Below, in pieces: positions 44,101 to 50,944 of a DNA stretch of 64,000 bases; position 1 is the first letter of the stretch; each line of letters opens with the position of its first letter. The translations under genes and the position numbers were made by a program. Source of the DNA: Brucella pseudintermedia (lineage in GTDB: Bacteria; Pseudomonadota; Alphaproteobacteria; Rhizobiales; Rhizobiaceae); NCBI RefSeq assembly GCF_042697365.1, contig NZ_CP137604.1. One strand, given 5' to 3'. The notes beneath the pieces were generated by a model. That model did no database searches. It had not been told where the DNA came from and saw nothing but the letters and a program-made list of their open reading frames with translations.

Positions 44101-44271
44101 ATAGACCTCGCGCGCCAAAAGGCGCAGCGGCAGGCCGATCATGCCGCTTCCATGAGACAGCATGCGTTCGATGGCCAGATGCGTTTTGCCGGTATTGGTC
44201 GGTCCAAGCACGGCAGTCACATCGCGGCCACTCAGGGTCAGCGGCAAATCATGGGCAGGGAGTTGGTTCAT
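41188..44271 (-). CDS. SUV3-like DEAD/DEAH-box RNA helicase with a low-complexity tail
   Basis: The 1027-residue protein starts with a SUV3-type helicase core: Walker A GPTNTGKTHLA near residue 24, AIDEVQLAGD near 107, and motif VI region QIAGRAGRHLRDGTFG near 267. A long middle region (to about 860) follows the bacterial SUV3-like family. The C-terminal 170 residues are low complexity: an Ala/Glu/Val-rich stretch, then a run rich in Arg, Asn and Gln. That tail may bind RNA or drive assembly. It is co-transcribed with the S4 protein. Confidence 0.88.
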   Translation of the reverse strand: MNQLPAHDLPLTLSGRDVTAVLGPTNTGKTHLAIERMLSHGSGMIGLPLRLLAREVYNRVVERVGAANVALVTGEEKIVPPGARYSVCTVEAMPRRTDVAFVAIDEVQLAGDLERGHIFTDRILHLRGRQETLLLGAATMRGILEKLLRGINVVTRPRLSHLAYAGSKKITRLPNRSAIVAFSADEVYAIAELIRRQRGGAAVVMGALSPRTRNAQVELYQSGDVDFLVATDAVGMGLNLDVDHVAFAQNRKFDGYQFRDLTPAEVGQIAGRAGRHLRDGTFGVTGQVHPFDEELVERVEAHNFDPVKVLQWRTARFDFSSLDSLRYSLETPAPVEGLAKALPAVDQQALENLSKDEEIVRLATTPARIELLWDACALPDYRKIAPAQHADIIATIYQDLVRRGSVDEDYMSEQVRRADSTEGEIDTLSHRVAQIRTWTFVSHRPGWLADPTHWQEKTREIEDRLSDALHERLTKRFVDRRTSVLMRRLRENAMLEAEISPAGDVIVEGHNVGQLEGFRFTADVQAEGPDAKAVKSAAQKALAAEFERRAERFAAAPNGDFALGSDGVMRWVGATVATLVAGDDLLKPRAVILADEQLTGAARDKVAARIDRFVAHHIETVLKPLTDLAAADALTGMTRGLAFQIVENLGILPRRDVAEEVRGLDQDSRAALRRLGVRFGAYHVFMPMLLKPAPAGLITLLWALKNDGRERAGYGDVVNVLAAGRTSVVVDPAFDPMFYRLAGYRVLGRRAVRIDILERLADLIRPALAWRPGSGARPDGAYDGGRFIVTPAMMSILGATTEDMEEILRSLGYRHEAMEAAAVTAKLAELDAFAAEAAAKEAGVSPVAEAEKPAVPAAEPVPAPVVVAEAEAEAKVDEAAPAAAEAAPAVETAEAAAEEPKPVLLWRQGRFEGRNRNQDQNRQRQNRGNQNRGHQNRDQGGEARKSDGAEQQARNDRGGKRFDKQKRHDGEDKREGGKGDFRGGNPRQQKRDHSHQGGKRVEQERPARIDPDSPFAKLLALKEQMKK

Positions 44272-44334
44272 GCCAATAATCGGATTCCCGGTACAAGCGC
44301 CCTTTACGGGCTGGATGCTGGTTCTGCGATAGCA

Positions 44335-44496
44335 CTATACGACCTGCACCGAAAGCGCTCCTGTTAAGTTTAAGTATGGGCCAATTGCCGATATGTCGAC
44401 GACCGATGTGAAGCCGATCAATAACTTGTCGATTAACAATTGGAACGACTCTGGAACGAATCGGCGACGAATCGCTGACTCCGCGAGCTTCGCCAT
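44335..44496 (-). pseudogene. 53-codon frame, possible truncated gene start
   Basis: From ATG 44496 the minus strand encodes a peptide starting MAKLAESAIRRRFVPESFQ. A hydrophobic stretch (LLIDKLLIGFTSVVDISAIG) follows before a stop at 44335. This looks like the first residues of a membrane protein that has been truncated, perhaps a polyprenyl sugar transferase, but I cannot confirm that. There is only weak ribosome-site support. It could also be a genuine small membrane protein. A second copy of its first codons lies 282 bases upstream. Confidence 0.3.
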
Positions 44497-44502
44497 TTGT
44501 TC
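44453..44502. repeat. Direct repeat copy 1 (26 bp exact, 50 bp aligned)
   Basis: The first 26 bases (44453-44478) are identical to 44735-44760, and the last 10 (CCATTTGTTC) are identical at the same spacing. The partner copy lies 282 bp away. Confidence 0.85.
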
Positions 44503-44734
44503 ACGGCAACATATAGTAAGCCTAACACAAACGCCCACAACATGATGAATCAAATGTTCCGCTTGTCCGTGTTCTCCTGACGCGAAACACCATGGTTGTT
44601 AACCTTTGGCAAAACCTGTCAACAGACGTTGCGAAAGGCTAAGCGATGTTTCAGAAAATCTTAATGATTACTGATACTTCCTTAATGCCAAAAGGGGCGG
44701 AAACAGGATTTCCGTTAACCTTCAGGCCAAAGCC

Positions 44735-44784
44735 GGAACGAATCGGCGACGAATCGCTGATCCGAAAAGTTTCTCCATTTGTTC
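44735..44784. repeat. Direct repeat copy 2
   Basis: Copy 2 of the above. In minus-strand sense it encodes MEKLFGSAIRRRFVPALA and then a stop (44722-44778), so only the start of the frame is shared with copy 1. Confidence 0.85.
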
Positions 44785-44987
44785 TCACCACATCTTGTGG
44801 GCAGCAATCAAGGCACACCATAGAAAATCGATGTTGAATGGACTTCGACGCCTGTTTCAACGGTTTTGCGTTAACTTTTCCGGCAACGCCACCCCATCCA
44901 GCGCATCCGATTTCAATCCCCTCATTGCGGAAACAAAAAGGCGGACGGAGCTATTTCTCCGCCCGCCCCCTTTCAATGAAGAAAAAG

Positions 44988-46172
44988 TCAGTCGCGTTCG
45001 ACGCACAGGGCAACGCCCATACCGCCGCCGATGCAAAGTGTTGCCAAACCGCGCTTCGCATCACGGCGCTGCATTTCGTAAAGCAGCGTCGTCAGCACGC
45101 GCGCTCCAGAGGCGCCGATCGGATGCCCGATGGCGATTGCTCCGCCATTGACGTTGACGATCTCCGGATTGAGCCCGAGATCGCGCACGACGGCGCATGA
45201 CTGCGCCGCAAAGGCCTCGTTGGCTTCGACCAGGTCGAGATCGCCAACGCTCCAGCCTGCCTTTTCGAGCGCCTTTTTGGTAGCCGGGATGGGACCTGTT
45301 CCCATGATCGCCGGATCGACACCGGCTGTAGCCCAGGAAACAATGCGGCCGAGCGGCTTCACGCCGCGTTTTGCGGCTTCATCCGCATCCATTAGCACAA
45401 CCGCGGCCGCGCCGTCATTGATGCCGGATGCATTGCCGGCAGTAACGGTTCCTTCCTTGTCGAAGGCCGGTTTCAGCTTGGCCAGAGCCTCCATCGTAGT
45501 GCCCGGACGAATATATTCATCCGCCGAGACAATCACGTCGCCCTTGCGGCCTTTCACGGTCACCGGAACGATTTCATCCTCGAACCTTCCGGCGCTCTGT
45601 GCGGCTTCCGCCTTCTGCTGCGAGGCCAGCGCGAATTCATCCTGATCGGCGCGGGTCAATTGCCACTGACGGGCGATATTCTCGGCGGTGATCCCCATGT
45701 GATAGCCATTAAAGGCGTCTGTCAGGCCGTCTTTCAGCATGGTGTCGATCATCTTGAAGTCGCCCATCTTCACGCCCGAGCGCAAATGCGCGCAATGTGG
45801 GGCCATGGACATGGATTCCTGACCGCCAGCCACCACGATTTTTGCATCGCCGGAAAGGATTTGCTGCATGCCGAGCGCAACCGCGCGCAAGCCGGAGCCG
45901 CACAGCTGGTTGATGGAAAACGCCGTCGTCTCCTTCGGGCAACCGGCATCCATCGCCGCCTGCCGCGCAGGATTCTGTCCTTCTCCTGCCGTCAGCACCT
46001 GTCCAAGAATAACCTCGTCCACATCCGTCGCGTTCACACCGGCGCGTTCCAGCGCGCCCTTGATGGCCGTGGCGCCCAACTCATGCGCCGGGACATTCGC
46101 GAACGCACCGTTGAAAGCGCCCACCGCGGTGCGGGCTGCGCTGGCGATGACGATGGCTTTCGGTTCGGACAT
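44988..46172 (-). CDS. phaA: Acetyl-CoA acetyltransferase (thiolase)
   Basis: The 394-residue thiolase has the acyl-cysteine motif NQLCGSGLRAVALG near residue 86, VAGGQESMSMAPH near 116, NASGINDGAAAVVLMD near 245 and the C-terminal GGGMGVALCVERD with the second Cys; the His motif GHPIGASGARVL lies near 348. It condenses two acetyl-CoA or runs in reverse. The classic phaB partner is not beside it, although an SDR resembling 3-hydroxybutyrate dehydrogenase is at 53795. Confidence 0.92.
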   Translation of the reverse strand: MSEPKAIVIASAARTAVGAFNGAFANVPAHELGATAIKGALERAGVNATDVDEVILGQVLTAGEGQNPARQAAMDAGCPKETTAFSINQLCGSGLRAVALGMQQILSGDAKIVVAGGQESMSMAPHCAHLRSGVKMGDFKMIDTMLKDGLTDAFNGYHMGITAENIARQWQLTRADQDEFALASQQKAEAAQSAGRFEDEIVPVTVKGRKGDVIVSADEYIRPGTTMEALAKLKPAFDKEGTVTAGNASGINDGAAAVVLMDADEAAKRGVKPLGRIVSWATAGVDPAIMGTGPIPATKKALEKAGWSVGDLDLVEANEAFAAQSCAVVRDLGLNPEIVNVNGGAIAIGHPIGASGARVLTTLLYEMQRRDAKRGLATLCIGGGMGVALCVERD

Positions 46173-46357
46173 TCTTTCCTCCTTAAAATGTTCCGCACCA
46201 CAAAGACCAAATTTCGGGCCTTGGCAAGCTTTGCCGTGCGGCGACAGCCGTCTTCATGAAATTTGATAAAGTGTTTTTCCTGTGACGAGAGTCATTGGAG
46301 TGTGCATCGCGGGTCGCGACAGCCTAAATTACGTTGAGCCACATATAGGAGATATCC

Positions 46358-46789
46358 ATGCCTTCGCTGACCCTCGAACGAGCCAATACGATCATCGCCG
46401 GTGCCTTTGCCAAGGCAGACGAACTGAAACTGAAGCCGCTTGCTGTTTGCGTTCTCGATGCCGGCGGCCACGTGAAGGCCTTCCAGCGTCAGGACGGAGC
46501 GTCCATGCTCCGCTTTGAAATCGGCTCGGGCAAGGCCTATGGCGCGCTCGCCGTCGGCACCGGCTCGCGCTGGCTGAACAATCAGGCGAAGGAACGTCCC
46601 CATTTTCTGGAAGGTCTTTCCGGCGTCTCGGGCGGCAAGATCGTGCCGGTGCCAGGCGGCGTTCTGATCAAGGACGCAGGCGGCGAAATCCTCGGTGCGG
46701 TGGGTATTTCGGGCGACACATCGGACAATGACGAAATCGCAGCCATCGCCGGTATTGAAGGCGCTGGCTTCAATACCGACGCGGGCTGA
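46358..46789 (+). CDS. GlcG/HbpS-family protein
   Basis: The 143-residue protein matches the GlcG/HbpS domain: SLTLERANTIIAGAFAKADEL, then PLAVCVLDAGGHVKAFQRQDGAS near residue 26, SGKAYGALAVGTGSRW near 52 and FLEGLSGVSGGKIVPVPGGVLI near 84. HbpS binds heme and is extracellular in Streptomyces; many bacterial members have unknown roles. No signal peptide is seen. GGAG lies 6 bases before the ATG. A repeat element begins right at its stop codon. Confidence 0.85.
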   Translation: MPSLTLERANTIIAGAFAKADELKLKPLAVCVLDAGGHVKAFQRQDGASMLRFEIGSGKAYGALAVGTGSRWLNNQAKERPHFLEGLSGVSGGKIVPVPGGVLIKDAGGEILGAVGISGDTSDNDEIAAIAGIEGAGFNTDAG

Positions 46790-46882
46790 ACATTCCAGAG
46801 AAATGTGAAACGGTTTTGCGTTTGGAAATGCCGAAAAAGCAAATAGTTAGAGCGGTTCCGTTAAAATCGTAGCCGCTCTAAC
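46790..46882 (+). repeat. Palindromic repeat, family A, after the GlcG/HbpS gene
   Basis: It begins ACATTCCAGAGAAATGTG immediately after the TGA (46787-46789) and continues with GGTTTTGCGTTTGGAAATGC. It ends in the inverted pair TTAGAGCGG/CCGCTCTAA (46850-46882). The first half aligns with the copies after pyk and livK and with the riboswitch insert; the end pair also appears in the copy near 60615. Confidence 0.75.
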
Positions 46883-47090
46883 GTAGATTTTTTCTGGCAA
46901 AATACGCCACAGCCCCGGGAAGGGCACGTTCCGTGCTGCCCACCTGGTATGGCGTGTCGGACATTTTCCCAAATTGATCTTCGTTATAGGTTGTATTGCC
47001 AGCCACGTTGACGAACGTAATTCCAGATCTTACAGACAAGCCGCCATTCGAGATAATAATCTTGATAATATCGTTCATAACAAAATCCAT
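46878..47090 (-). CDS. Hypothetical small protein, doubtful
   Basis: A 70-codon minus-strand frame (ATG 47090; alternative ATG 47078) encodes a peptide rich in Asn, Ser and Ile (MNDIIKIIISNGGLSVRSG, then ITFVNVAGNTTYNEDQFGK). The region is AT-rich, unlike its neighbours, and has no clear ribosome site. Its stop codon lies within the repeat element at 46790-46882, and the IS begins about 110 bases upstream. It may be a foreign or decaying gene. No family is recognised. Confidence 0.35.
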   Translation of the reverse strand: MDFVMNDIIKIIISNGGLSVRSGITFVNVAGNTTYNEDQFGKMSDTPYQVGSTERALPGAVAYFARKNLR

Positions 47091-47263
47091 TTCTAAAATT
47101 AATTAAGGAACATTTTCGCACTTTGTGTCGATAGTATGCCTTTCAAATTTTTTTGAATTTTAGGAAATCTACTTGATTATTTTGAAGTAAGCTAAATTAG
47201 GGTCAGGACCCATTGATTTGAACTGACGGCTGTGATTCAGATGGGCGTATAGGAGCCCGACTG

Positions 47264-47614
47264 ATGAGTAATTTGTTTTGGCTGACGGACGAGCAAATGG
47301 CTCGTCTTCAGCCCTATTTCCCCAAGAGCCATGGCCGCCAGCGCGTTGATGATCGACGCGTTCTGAGCGGCATCATCTTCGTCAACCGCAACGGGCTGCG
47401 TTGGCGTGATGCGCCGAAGGAATATGGCCCGGCGAAGACGCTTTATAACCGCTGGAAACGCTGGGGCGACAAGGGCGTATTTATCCAGATGATGGAAGGT
47501 CTGGCCGTGCCTGAAGCCGCAGAGCACAAGACCATCATGATCGATGCGACCTATCTCAAGGCCCACCGCACGGCTTCCAGCTTGCGGGTAAAAAAGGGGG
47601 CGCGGGCCGCCTGA
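47264..47614 (+). CDS. IS5-family transposase, OrfA part
   Basis: The 116-residue frame contains the DUF4096-like N-terminal domain of IS5 transposases (LTDEQMARLQPYFPKSHGRQRVDDRRVLSGI, then VNRNGLRWRDAPKEYGPAKTLYNRWKRW). It ends at the first catalytic region (IMIDATYLKAHRTA, with the first Asp). Translation of the full enzyme needs a -1 shift at the slippery heptamer A-AAA-AAG (47590-47596), fusing it to the 47635 frame. On its own it lacks the remaining catalytic residues. Confidence 0.9.
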   Translation: MSNLFWLTDEQMARLQPYFPKSHGRQRVDDRRVLSGIIFVNRNGLRWRDAPKEYGPAKTLYNRWKRWGDKGVFIQMMEGLAVPEAAEHKTIMIDATYLKAHRTASSLRVKKGARAA

Positions 47615-47634
47615 TTGGACGCACGAAAGGCGGC

Positions 47635-48024
47635 ATGAACACCAAGCTTCATGCCGTAACGGATGCGAGTGGTCGCCCGATCAGCTTCTTCATAACGGCA
47701 GGCCAGGTCAGCGATTACACCGGTGCTGCCGCCTTGCTTGATGAACTTCCCAAGGCCAAATGGTTGCTGGCCGACCGTGGCTATGATGCCGACTGGTATC
47801 GTGACGCTTTACAGGCGAAGGGGATCACTCCCTGCATTCCAGGTCGAAAATCCCGCAAGAAGACCATCAAATACGACAAACGCCGCTACAAACGGCGCAA
47901 CCGGATCGAGATCATGTTCGGGCGTCTCAAAGACTGGCGGCGTGTCGCTACGCGTTACGACCGGTGCCCAATGGCCTTTCTCTCCGCCATCGCTCTCGCT
48001 GCGACCGTTATCTTCTGGCTATGA
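47635..48024 (+). CDS. IS5-family transposase, OrfB part
   Basis: The 129-residue frame holds the rest of the DDE domain: MNTKLHAVTDASGRPISFFI, LLADRGYDADWYRDAL with the second Asp near residue 43, and RRYKRRNRIEIMFGRLKDWRRVATRYD with the Glu region. After a -1 shift in OrfA, reading continues through GAGRLIGRTKGG into this frame; the sequence from 47596 is open in the OrfB frame. It ends 17 bases before the right inverted repeat. Confidence 0.9.
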   Translation: MNTKLHAVTDASGRPISFFITAGQVSDYTGAAALLDELPKAKWLLADRGYDADWYRDALQAKGITPCIPGRKSRKKTIKYDKRRYKRRNRIEIMFGRLKDWRRVATRYDRCPMAFLSAIALAATVIFWL

Positions 48025-48074
48025 GCAATGAGTCCTGACCCTAGAAAGATATTTAAAACGCAAATATACTTTCG

Positions 48075-48096
48075 AGCGGATTGAAACCGCTTTTTT
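48075..48096 (+). terminator. Terminator-like hairpin just outside the IS
   Basis: AGCGG-ATTGAAA-CCGCT is followed by TTTTT. It may block transcription leaving the insertion sequence. Confidence 0.6.
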
Positions 48097-48110
48097 GCTT
48101 GTTCTTTCGC

Positions 48111-48151
48111 GCATCTTGAGGCCGAAAACCGATGCTCACTTTACGGGATGC
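48111..48151. repeat. Degenerate family B palindromic repeat
   Basis: It begins GCATC and ends GATGC, with CCGAAAACCG and CACTTT inside, matching the complement of the 54586-54628 copy with several differences. It is not next to a stop codon. Confidence 0.6.
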
Positions 48152-48161
48152 ACTCCAAATA

Positions 48162-48197
48162 AAAACGCCGCTCCCGAACAAACGGGAACGGCGTTTT
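48162..48197 (-). terminator. Terminator of rpmF
   Basis: AAAACGCCG pairs with CGGCGTTTT with CCCG/CGGG inside. On the minus strand it is followed by TTTTTATTT. Confidence 0.85.
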
Positions 48198-48232
48198 GAA
48201 AACCATCTTTCGGCTGCTATGCAGCGTCAGAC

Positions 48233-48412
48233 TTATTCCTTGGCTTCGAGGACCTGACGGCCGCGATACATACCGCTCTTCAGATCGATATGATGCGGAC
48301 GACGAAGTTCGCCCGAGTTCTTGTCCTCGACATAGGTCGGGGCCTTGAGAGCGTCAGCCGAACGGCGCATGCCGCGCTTCGACGGAGACGTTTTTCGTTT
48401 TGGTACTGCCAT
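48233..48412 (-). CDS. rpmF: 50S ribosomal protein L32
   Basis: A 59-residue basic protein beginning MAVPKRKTSPSKRGMRRSAD, the L32 signature, and ending in RPHHIDLKSGMYRGRQVLEAKE. It lacks the zinc cysteines seen in some L32 proteins, as is usual in alphaproteobacteria. It is part of the large ribosomal subunit. A terminator follows, and mtgA lies upstream on the same strand about 150 bases away. Confidence 0.95.
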   Translation of the reverse strand: MAVPKRKTSPSKRGMRRSADALKAPTYVEDKNSGELRRPHHIDLKSGMYRGRQVLEAKE

Positions 48413-48561
48413 GGATTCAGCTCCACTGATCGGTCAATAAACGTCCGGCACGGCCCCGAAGAGCCTGTCACATCGGACAAAATTCCGGAAAGTCACGTGC
48501 CTATACACGCTCTCACCGCGTTTGACCAGCGGGAGTCTTATCTTTTTTTCGTATCATCGAT

Positions 48562-49323
48562 TTATTGTACGCAAATCACATAGGGCCCCGACCGCGCCGC
48601 GCGTCCGGCCACGATCCGGGCAATGCGCTGCATGTTGCGTGTCGGCTTGGCGGGATTGCGCAATGCCGGGTTCGGCAGGGTAACAGCGAGCAATGCCGAT
48701 TGCTGGGCGTTGAGTTTTGCCGCCGGGCGCTTGAAATAATGCTGGGCAGCGGCCTCGATCCCGTAAATGCCCGGCCCCCACTCGGCAATATTGAGATAAA
48801 TCTCCATTATGCGCTTTTTGGACAGAAGCCCGTCGGCGGCCAGCGCCAGCGGAAATTCAAGCCCCTTGCGGACATAGGAGCGTCCGTTCCAGAGGAAGAG
48901 GTTCTTCATCGTCTGCATGGTTATGGTGGAGGCCCCGCGGCTCGGGCCGCCGTCGCCCGCATCGTCCAGAACCAGCCCAAGCTGATGCCAGTCTACCCCG
49001 CCATGGCTGCAGAACTGGCCGTCCTCGGCCATCATCACCGAATTGACCAGAACCGGCGCGACATCATCGATACTGACCCATTGGCGATCGACATCCTGCA
49101 GCAGAACATAATCCTTCACCATCAGGGTCGAGATCGGGCGGACGAAAGGCAAGGAATAGACCAGAAGCAGAAAAATCGGCAGCACGGCCAGAACCACCAG
49201 AATCTTGAGCGCAAGAGCAATCCGGGCACCCCAAACAGGATCTGCCAGATAATTGCGACCATCTTTGCTCTTGATGATGATTTTTGCCACTGTCACTGCC
49301 TGCTGCCTTCCCCCAAGCGACAT
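48562..49323 (-). CDS. mtgA: Monofunctional peptidoglycan glycosyltransferase
   Basis: The 253-residue protein has one membrane anchor (ALKILVVLAVLPIFLLLVY near residue 35), then the GT51 domain: MMAEDGQFCSHGGVDW near 105 with the catalytic Glu, GASTITMQTMKNLFLW near 136, RKGLEFPLALAADGLLSKKRIMEIYLN near 157 and a C-terminal core. It polymerises glycan strands from lipid II at the inner membrane. AAGGA lies 7 bases before the ATG at 49323; the frame is open beyond, but without family sequence. Confidence 0.92.
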   Translation of the reverse strand: MSLGGRQQAVTVAKIIIKSKDGRNYLADPVWGARIALALKILVVLAVLPIFLLLVYSLPFVRPISTLMVKDYVLLQDVDRQWVSIDDVAPVLVNSVMMAEDGQFCSHGGVDWHQLGLVLDDAGDGGPSRGASTITMQTMKNLFLWNGRSYVRKGLEFPLALAADGLLSKKRIMEIYLNIAEWGPGIYGIEAAAQHYFKRPAAKLNAQQSALLAVTLPNPALRNPAKPTRNMQRIARIVAGRAARSGPYVICVQ

Positions 49324-49474
49324 AAACCATTCCTTAATAAGTTTGAACCGGATTCCATAATCCGGGCAGGGAAACAAGTCGGAACGCGCCGTTTCGTGAC
49401 GTTCAAATGAAAAAGCCTGTGCTGATCGCTGTGGCCGGTTGACCAAACCGGCGCTTTCGTCCATCCCCTTTGCC

Positions 49475-50389
49475 ATGGAAAAGCTGCCGACCGATTTCAC
49501 CGCCGTTCTCAACCTTCGCGCCATGGAAGTGGAAATGGCACTGACGGGCCTTCTGGACCAGCGCCTCAGGACGGGAGAAATTGCCCGCCCGGAAAGGCTG
49601 CTCGCCGCCATGCGCCACGGTGTCCTGAACGGCGGCAAGCGTCTCCGGCCTTTTCTGGTTGTCGAAAGTGCCGCCCTCTTTGGCAAGGCTGGCGATGCCG
49701 TTCTGCGGGTTGCCGCTGCACTTGAATGCATTCACTGCTATTCGCTTGTCCATGACGACCTGCCCGCGATGGACGACGACGATTTGCGGCGCGGCCAGCC
49801 GACCGTACACAAGGCATTCGACGAAGCAGCCGCCATCCTGGCTGGCGACAGCCTGCTGACCTACGCTTTCGACATAATCTCGTCGGATGAAACCGACCTC
49901 GATGCAACAACCCGCGTGCAGCTTGTATCCGCGCTGGCGCGCGCCTCTGGTCTCGGCGGCATGGCAGGCGGACAGGCTCTCGATCTGATGGCCGAAACCA
50001 GCAAGCCCGACGAGGCCGGTATTATCACGCTTCAGGCCATGAAGACCGGCGCGCTGATCCGTTTTGCCTGCGAGGCGGGAGCCATCATCGCCAGCGCATC
50101 CACCGAAGATCGCGAGCGCATGGCCGAATTCGGTTCGGCCATCGGCCTTGCCTTCCAGCTGGCGGATGATCTTCTGGACGTGACCGCCGACACTGAGGCG
50201 ATGGGCAAGGCCACCGGCAAGGATGCCGCCGCCGGAAAAGCCACGCTGGTTTCACTTCACGGCATCGACTGGACCCGCAAGCAGCTTTCGGGACTGGTTG
50301 CCCAGGCGGAAAGCCTGCTGGCGCCATTCGGCAAGGACGCCGATATTCTCAAGCAGGCCGCCCGCTTTATCGCCGAACGGCAGAACTGA
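49475..50389 (+). CDS. ispA: Farnesyl diphosphate synthase (geranyltranstransferase)
   Basis: The protein (304 residues from ATG 49475) is a class I prenyl synthase with NGGKRLRPFLV near residue 50, the first Asp-rich motif DDLPAMDDDDLRRG near 92, GGMAGGQALDLMAE near 165 and the second motif FQLADDLLDVTAD near 227. It makes farnesyl diphosphate from IPP and DMAPP. No good ribosome site is seen; a TTG at 49439 is in frame and overlaps the stop of an 11-codon frame (49407-49442), so coupling is possible. Confidence 0.9.
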   Translation: MEKLPTDFTAVLNLRAMEVEMALTGLLDQRLRTGEIARPERLLAAMRHGVLNGGKRLRPFLVVESAALFGKAGDAVLRVAAALECIHCYSLVHDDLPAMDDDDLRRGQPTVHKAFDEAAAILAGDSLLTYAFDIISSDETDLDATTRVQLVSALARASGLGGMAGGQALDLMAETSKPDEAGIITLQAMKTGALIRFACEAGAIIASASTEDRERMAEFGSAIGLAFQLADDLLDVTADTEAMGKATGKDAAAGKATLVSLHGIDWTRKQLSGLVAQAESLLAPFGKDADILKQAARFIAERQN

Positions 50390-50392
50390 AAT

Positions 50393-50851
50393 TCACAGAT
50401 CGTCCTCACGCACCTTAATGAGGACCACATCATCCGCAGAAAGCACGCGCCCGTCTTGAGCGCGGACATCAAGCGCGGCCACATCCTCGCCTGAAACGCT
50501 GTCGACGAGGCGTGAATGCGTTTCGCCGGGCGCAAAGAGATGCTTTTCACCCCATTGGCGAAGTGACACGATGACAGGCAGGAGATCGCGCCCTTTTGCC
50601 GTCAACCGATATTCCTGATGCGCGCCGCCCTTGGGATCCGGTACAGCTTCCATGATGCCCTCCCCCGTCAGCTTGCGCAGGCGGTCGGAAAGAATATTGC
50701 GAGCGATTCCCAGATTTTTCTGAAAGGCGCTGAAACGCGTCACACCGTCAAAGGCTTCACGGACAATCAGCAGCGACCACCAGTCGCCGATCACGTCAAG
50801 CGCGCGCGCACTGGGGCAATAATCGCCTTTCATGCTTTTTTTCCGAACCAT
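50393..50851 (-). CDS. HxlR-family transcriptional regulator
   Basis: From ATG 50851 the protein has 152 residues with the HxlR winged helix: DYCPSARALDVIGDWWSLLIVREAFDG near residue 9, RFSAFQKNLGIARNILSDRLRKL near 38 and EYRLTAKGRDLLPV near 79. The single Cys near the N-terminus is the usual redox or ligand sensor position. It is divergent from an MFS gene across two strong palindromes, so it most likely represses itself and that transporter. Its 3' end nearly touches ispA. Confidence 0.88.
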   Translation of the reverse strand: MVRKKSMKGDYCPSARALDVIGDWWSLLIVREAFDGVTRFSAFQKNLGIARNILSDRLRKLTGEGIMEAVPDPKGGAHQEYRLTAKGRDLLPVIVSLRQWGEKHLFAPGETHSRLVDSVSGEDVAALDVRAQDGRVLSADDVVLIKVREDDL

Positions 50852-50864
50852 ATTCGCTCCATCG

Positions 50865-50883
50865 ATTGCAACATGGTTGCAAT
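50865..50883. promoter_or_regulatory. Palindromic operator 1 (ATTGCAAC-ATG-GTTGCAAT)
   Basis: Perfect 8-bp arms, 13 bases upstream of the HxlR start. A likely binding site for HxlR autoregulation. Confidence 0.7.
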
Positions 50884-50906
50884 ATAAAACCTTTTCCACT
50901 ACAAAC

Positions 50907-50933
50907 AAAATGGTTTCATTTTGAAACCATTTT
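50907..50933. promoter_or_regulatory. Palindromic operator 2, centre ATGGTTTCA-TTT-TGAAACCAT
   Basis: Perfect 12-bp arms when the flanking AAA/TTT are counted. It ends 11 bases before the MFS start and overlaps its ribosome site region, so a bound repressor would block expression. Confidence 0.7.
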
Positions 50934-50944
50934 AGGAGCTCATC

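Larger units (their letters stand above)
44272..44987. other. 716-base gap with two related segments, possible gene remnant
   Basis: No full-length gene is visible in this long, relatively AT-rich gap between the thiolase and helicase genes. It contains two aligned copies of a 50-base segment (44453-44502 and 44735-44784), each placing an ATG with the same downstream codons on the minus strand. See the 53-codon frame and the repeat entries. Confidence 0.55.
47200..48041 (+). mobile_element. IS5-family insertion sequence (IS427-like), 842 bp
   Basis: The ends are near-perfect 16-bp inverted repeats (GGGTCAGGACCCATTG and the complement of CAATGAGTCCTGACCC, one mismatch), flanked on both sides by a TA target duplication (47198-47199 and 48042-48043). 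It carries a two-frame transposase with a classic frameshift site. All parts look intact, so the element is probably active or recently arrived. Confidence 0.93.

Noticed and set aside
44272..44987. Replication origin in the long gap near the thiolase gene
   Set aside because: The gap is AT-rich with several GTTAAC motifs, but I see no cluster of DnaA boxes and no replication or partition genes nearby.
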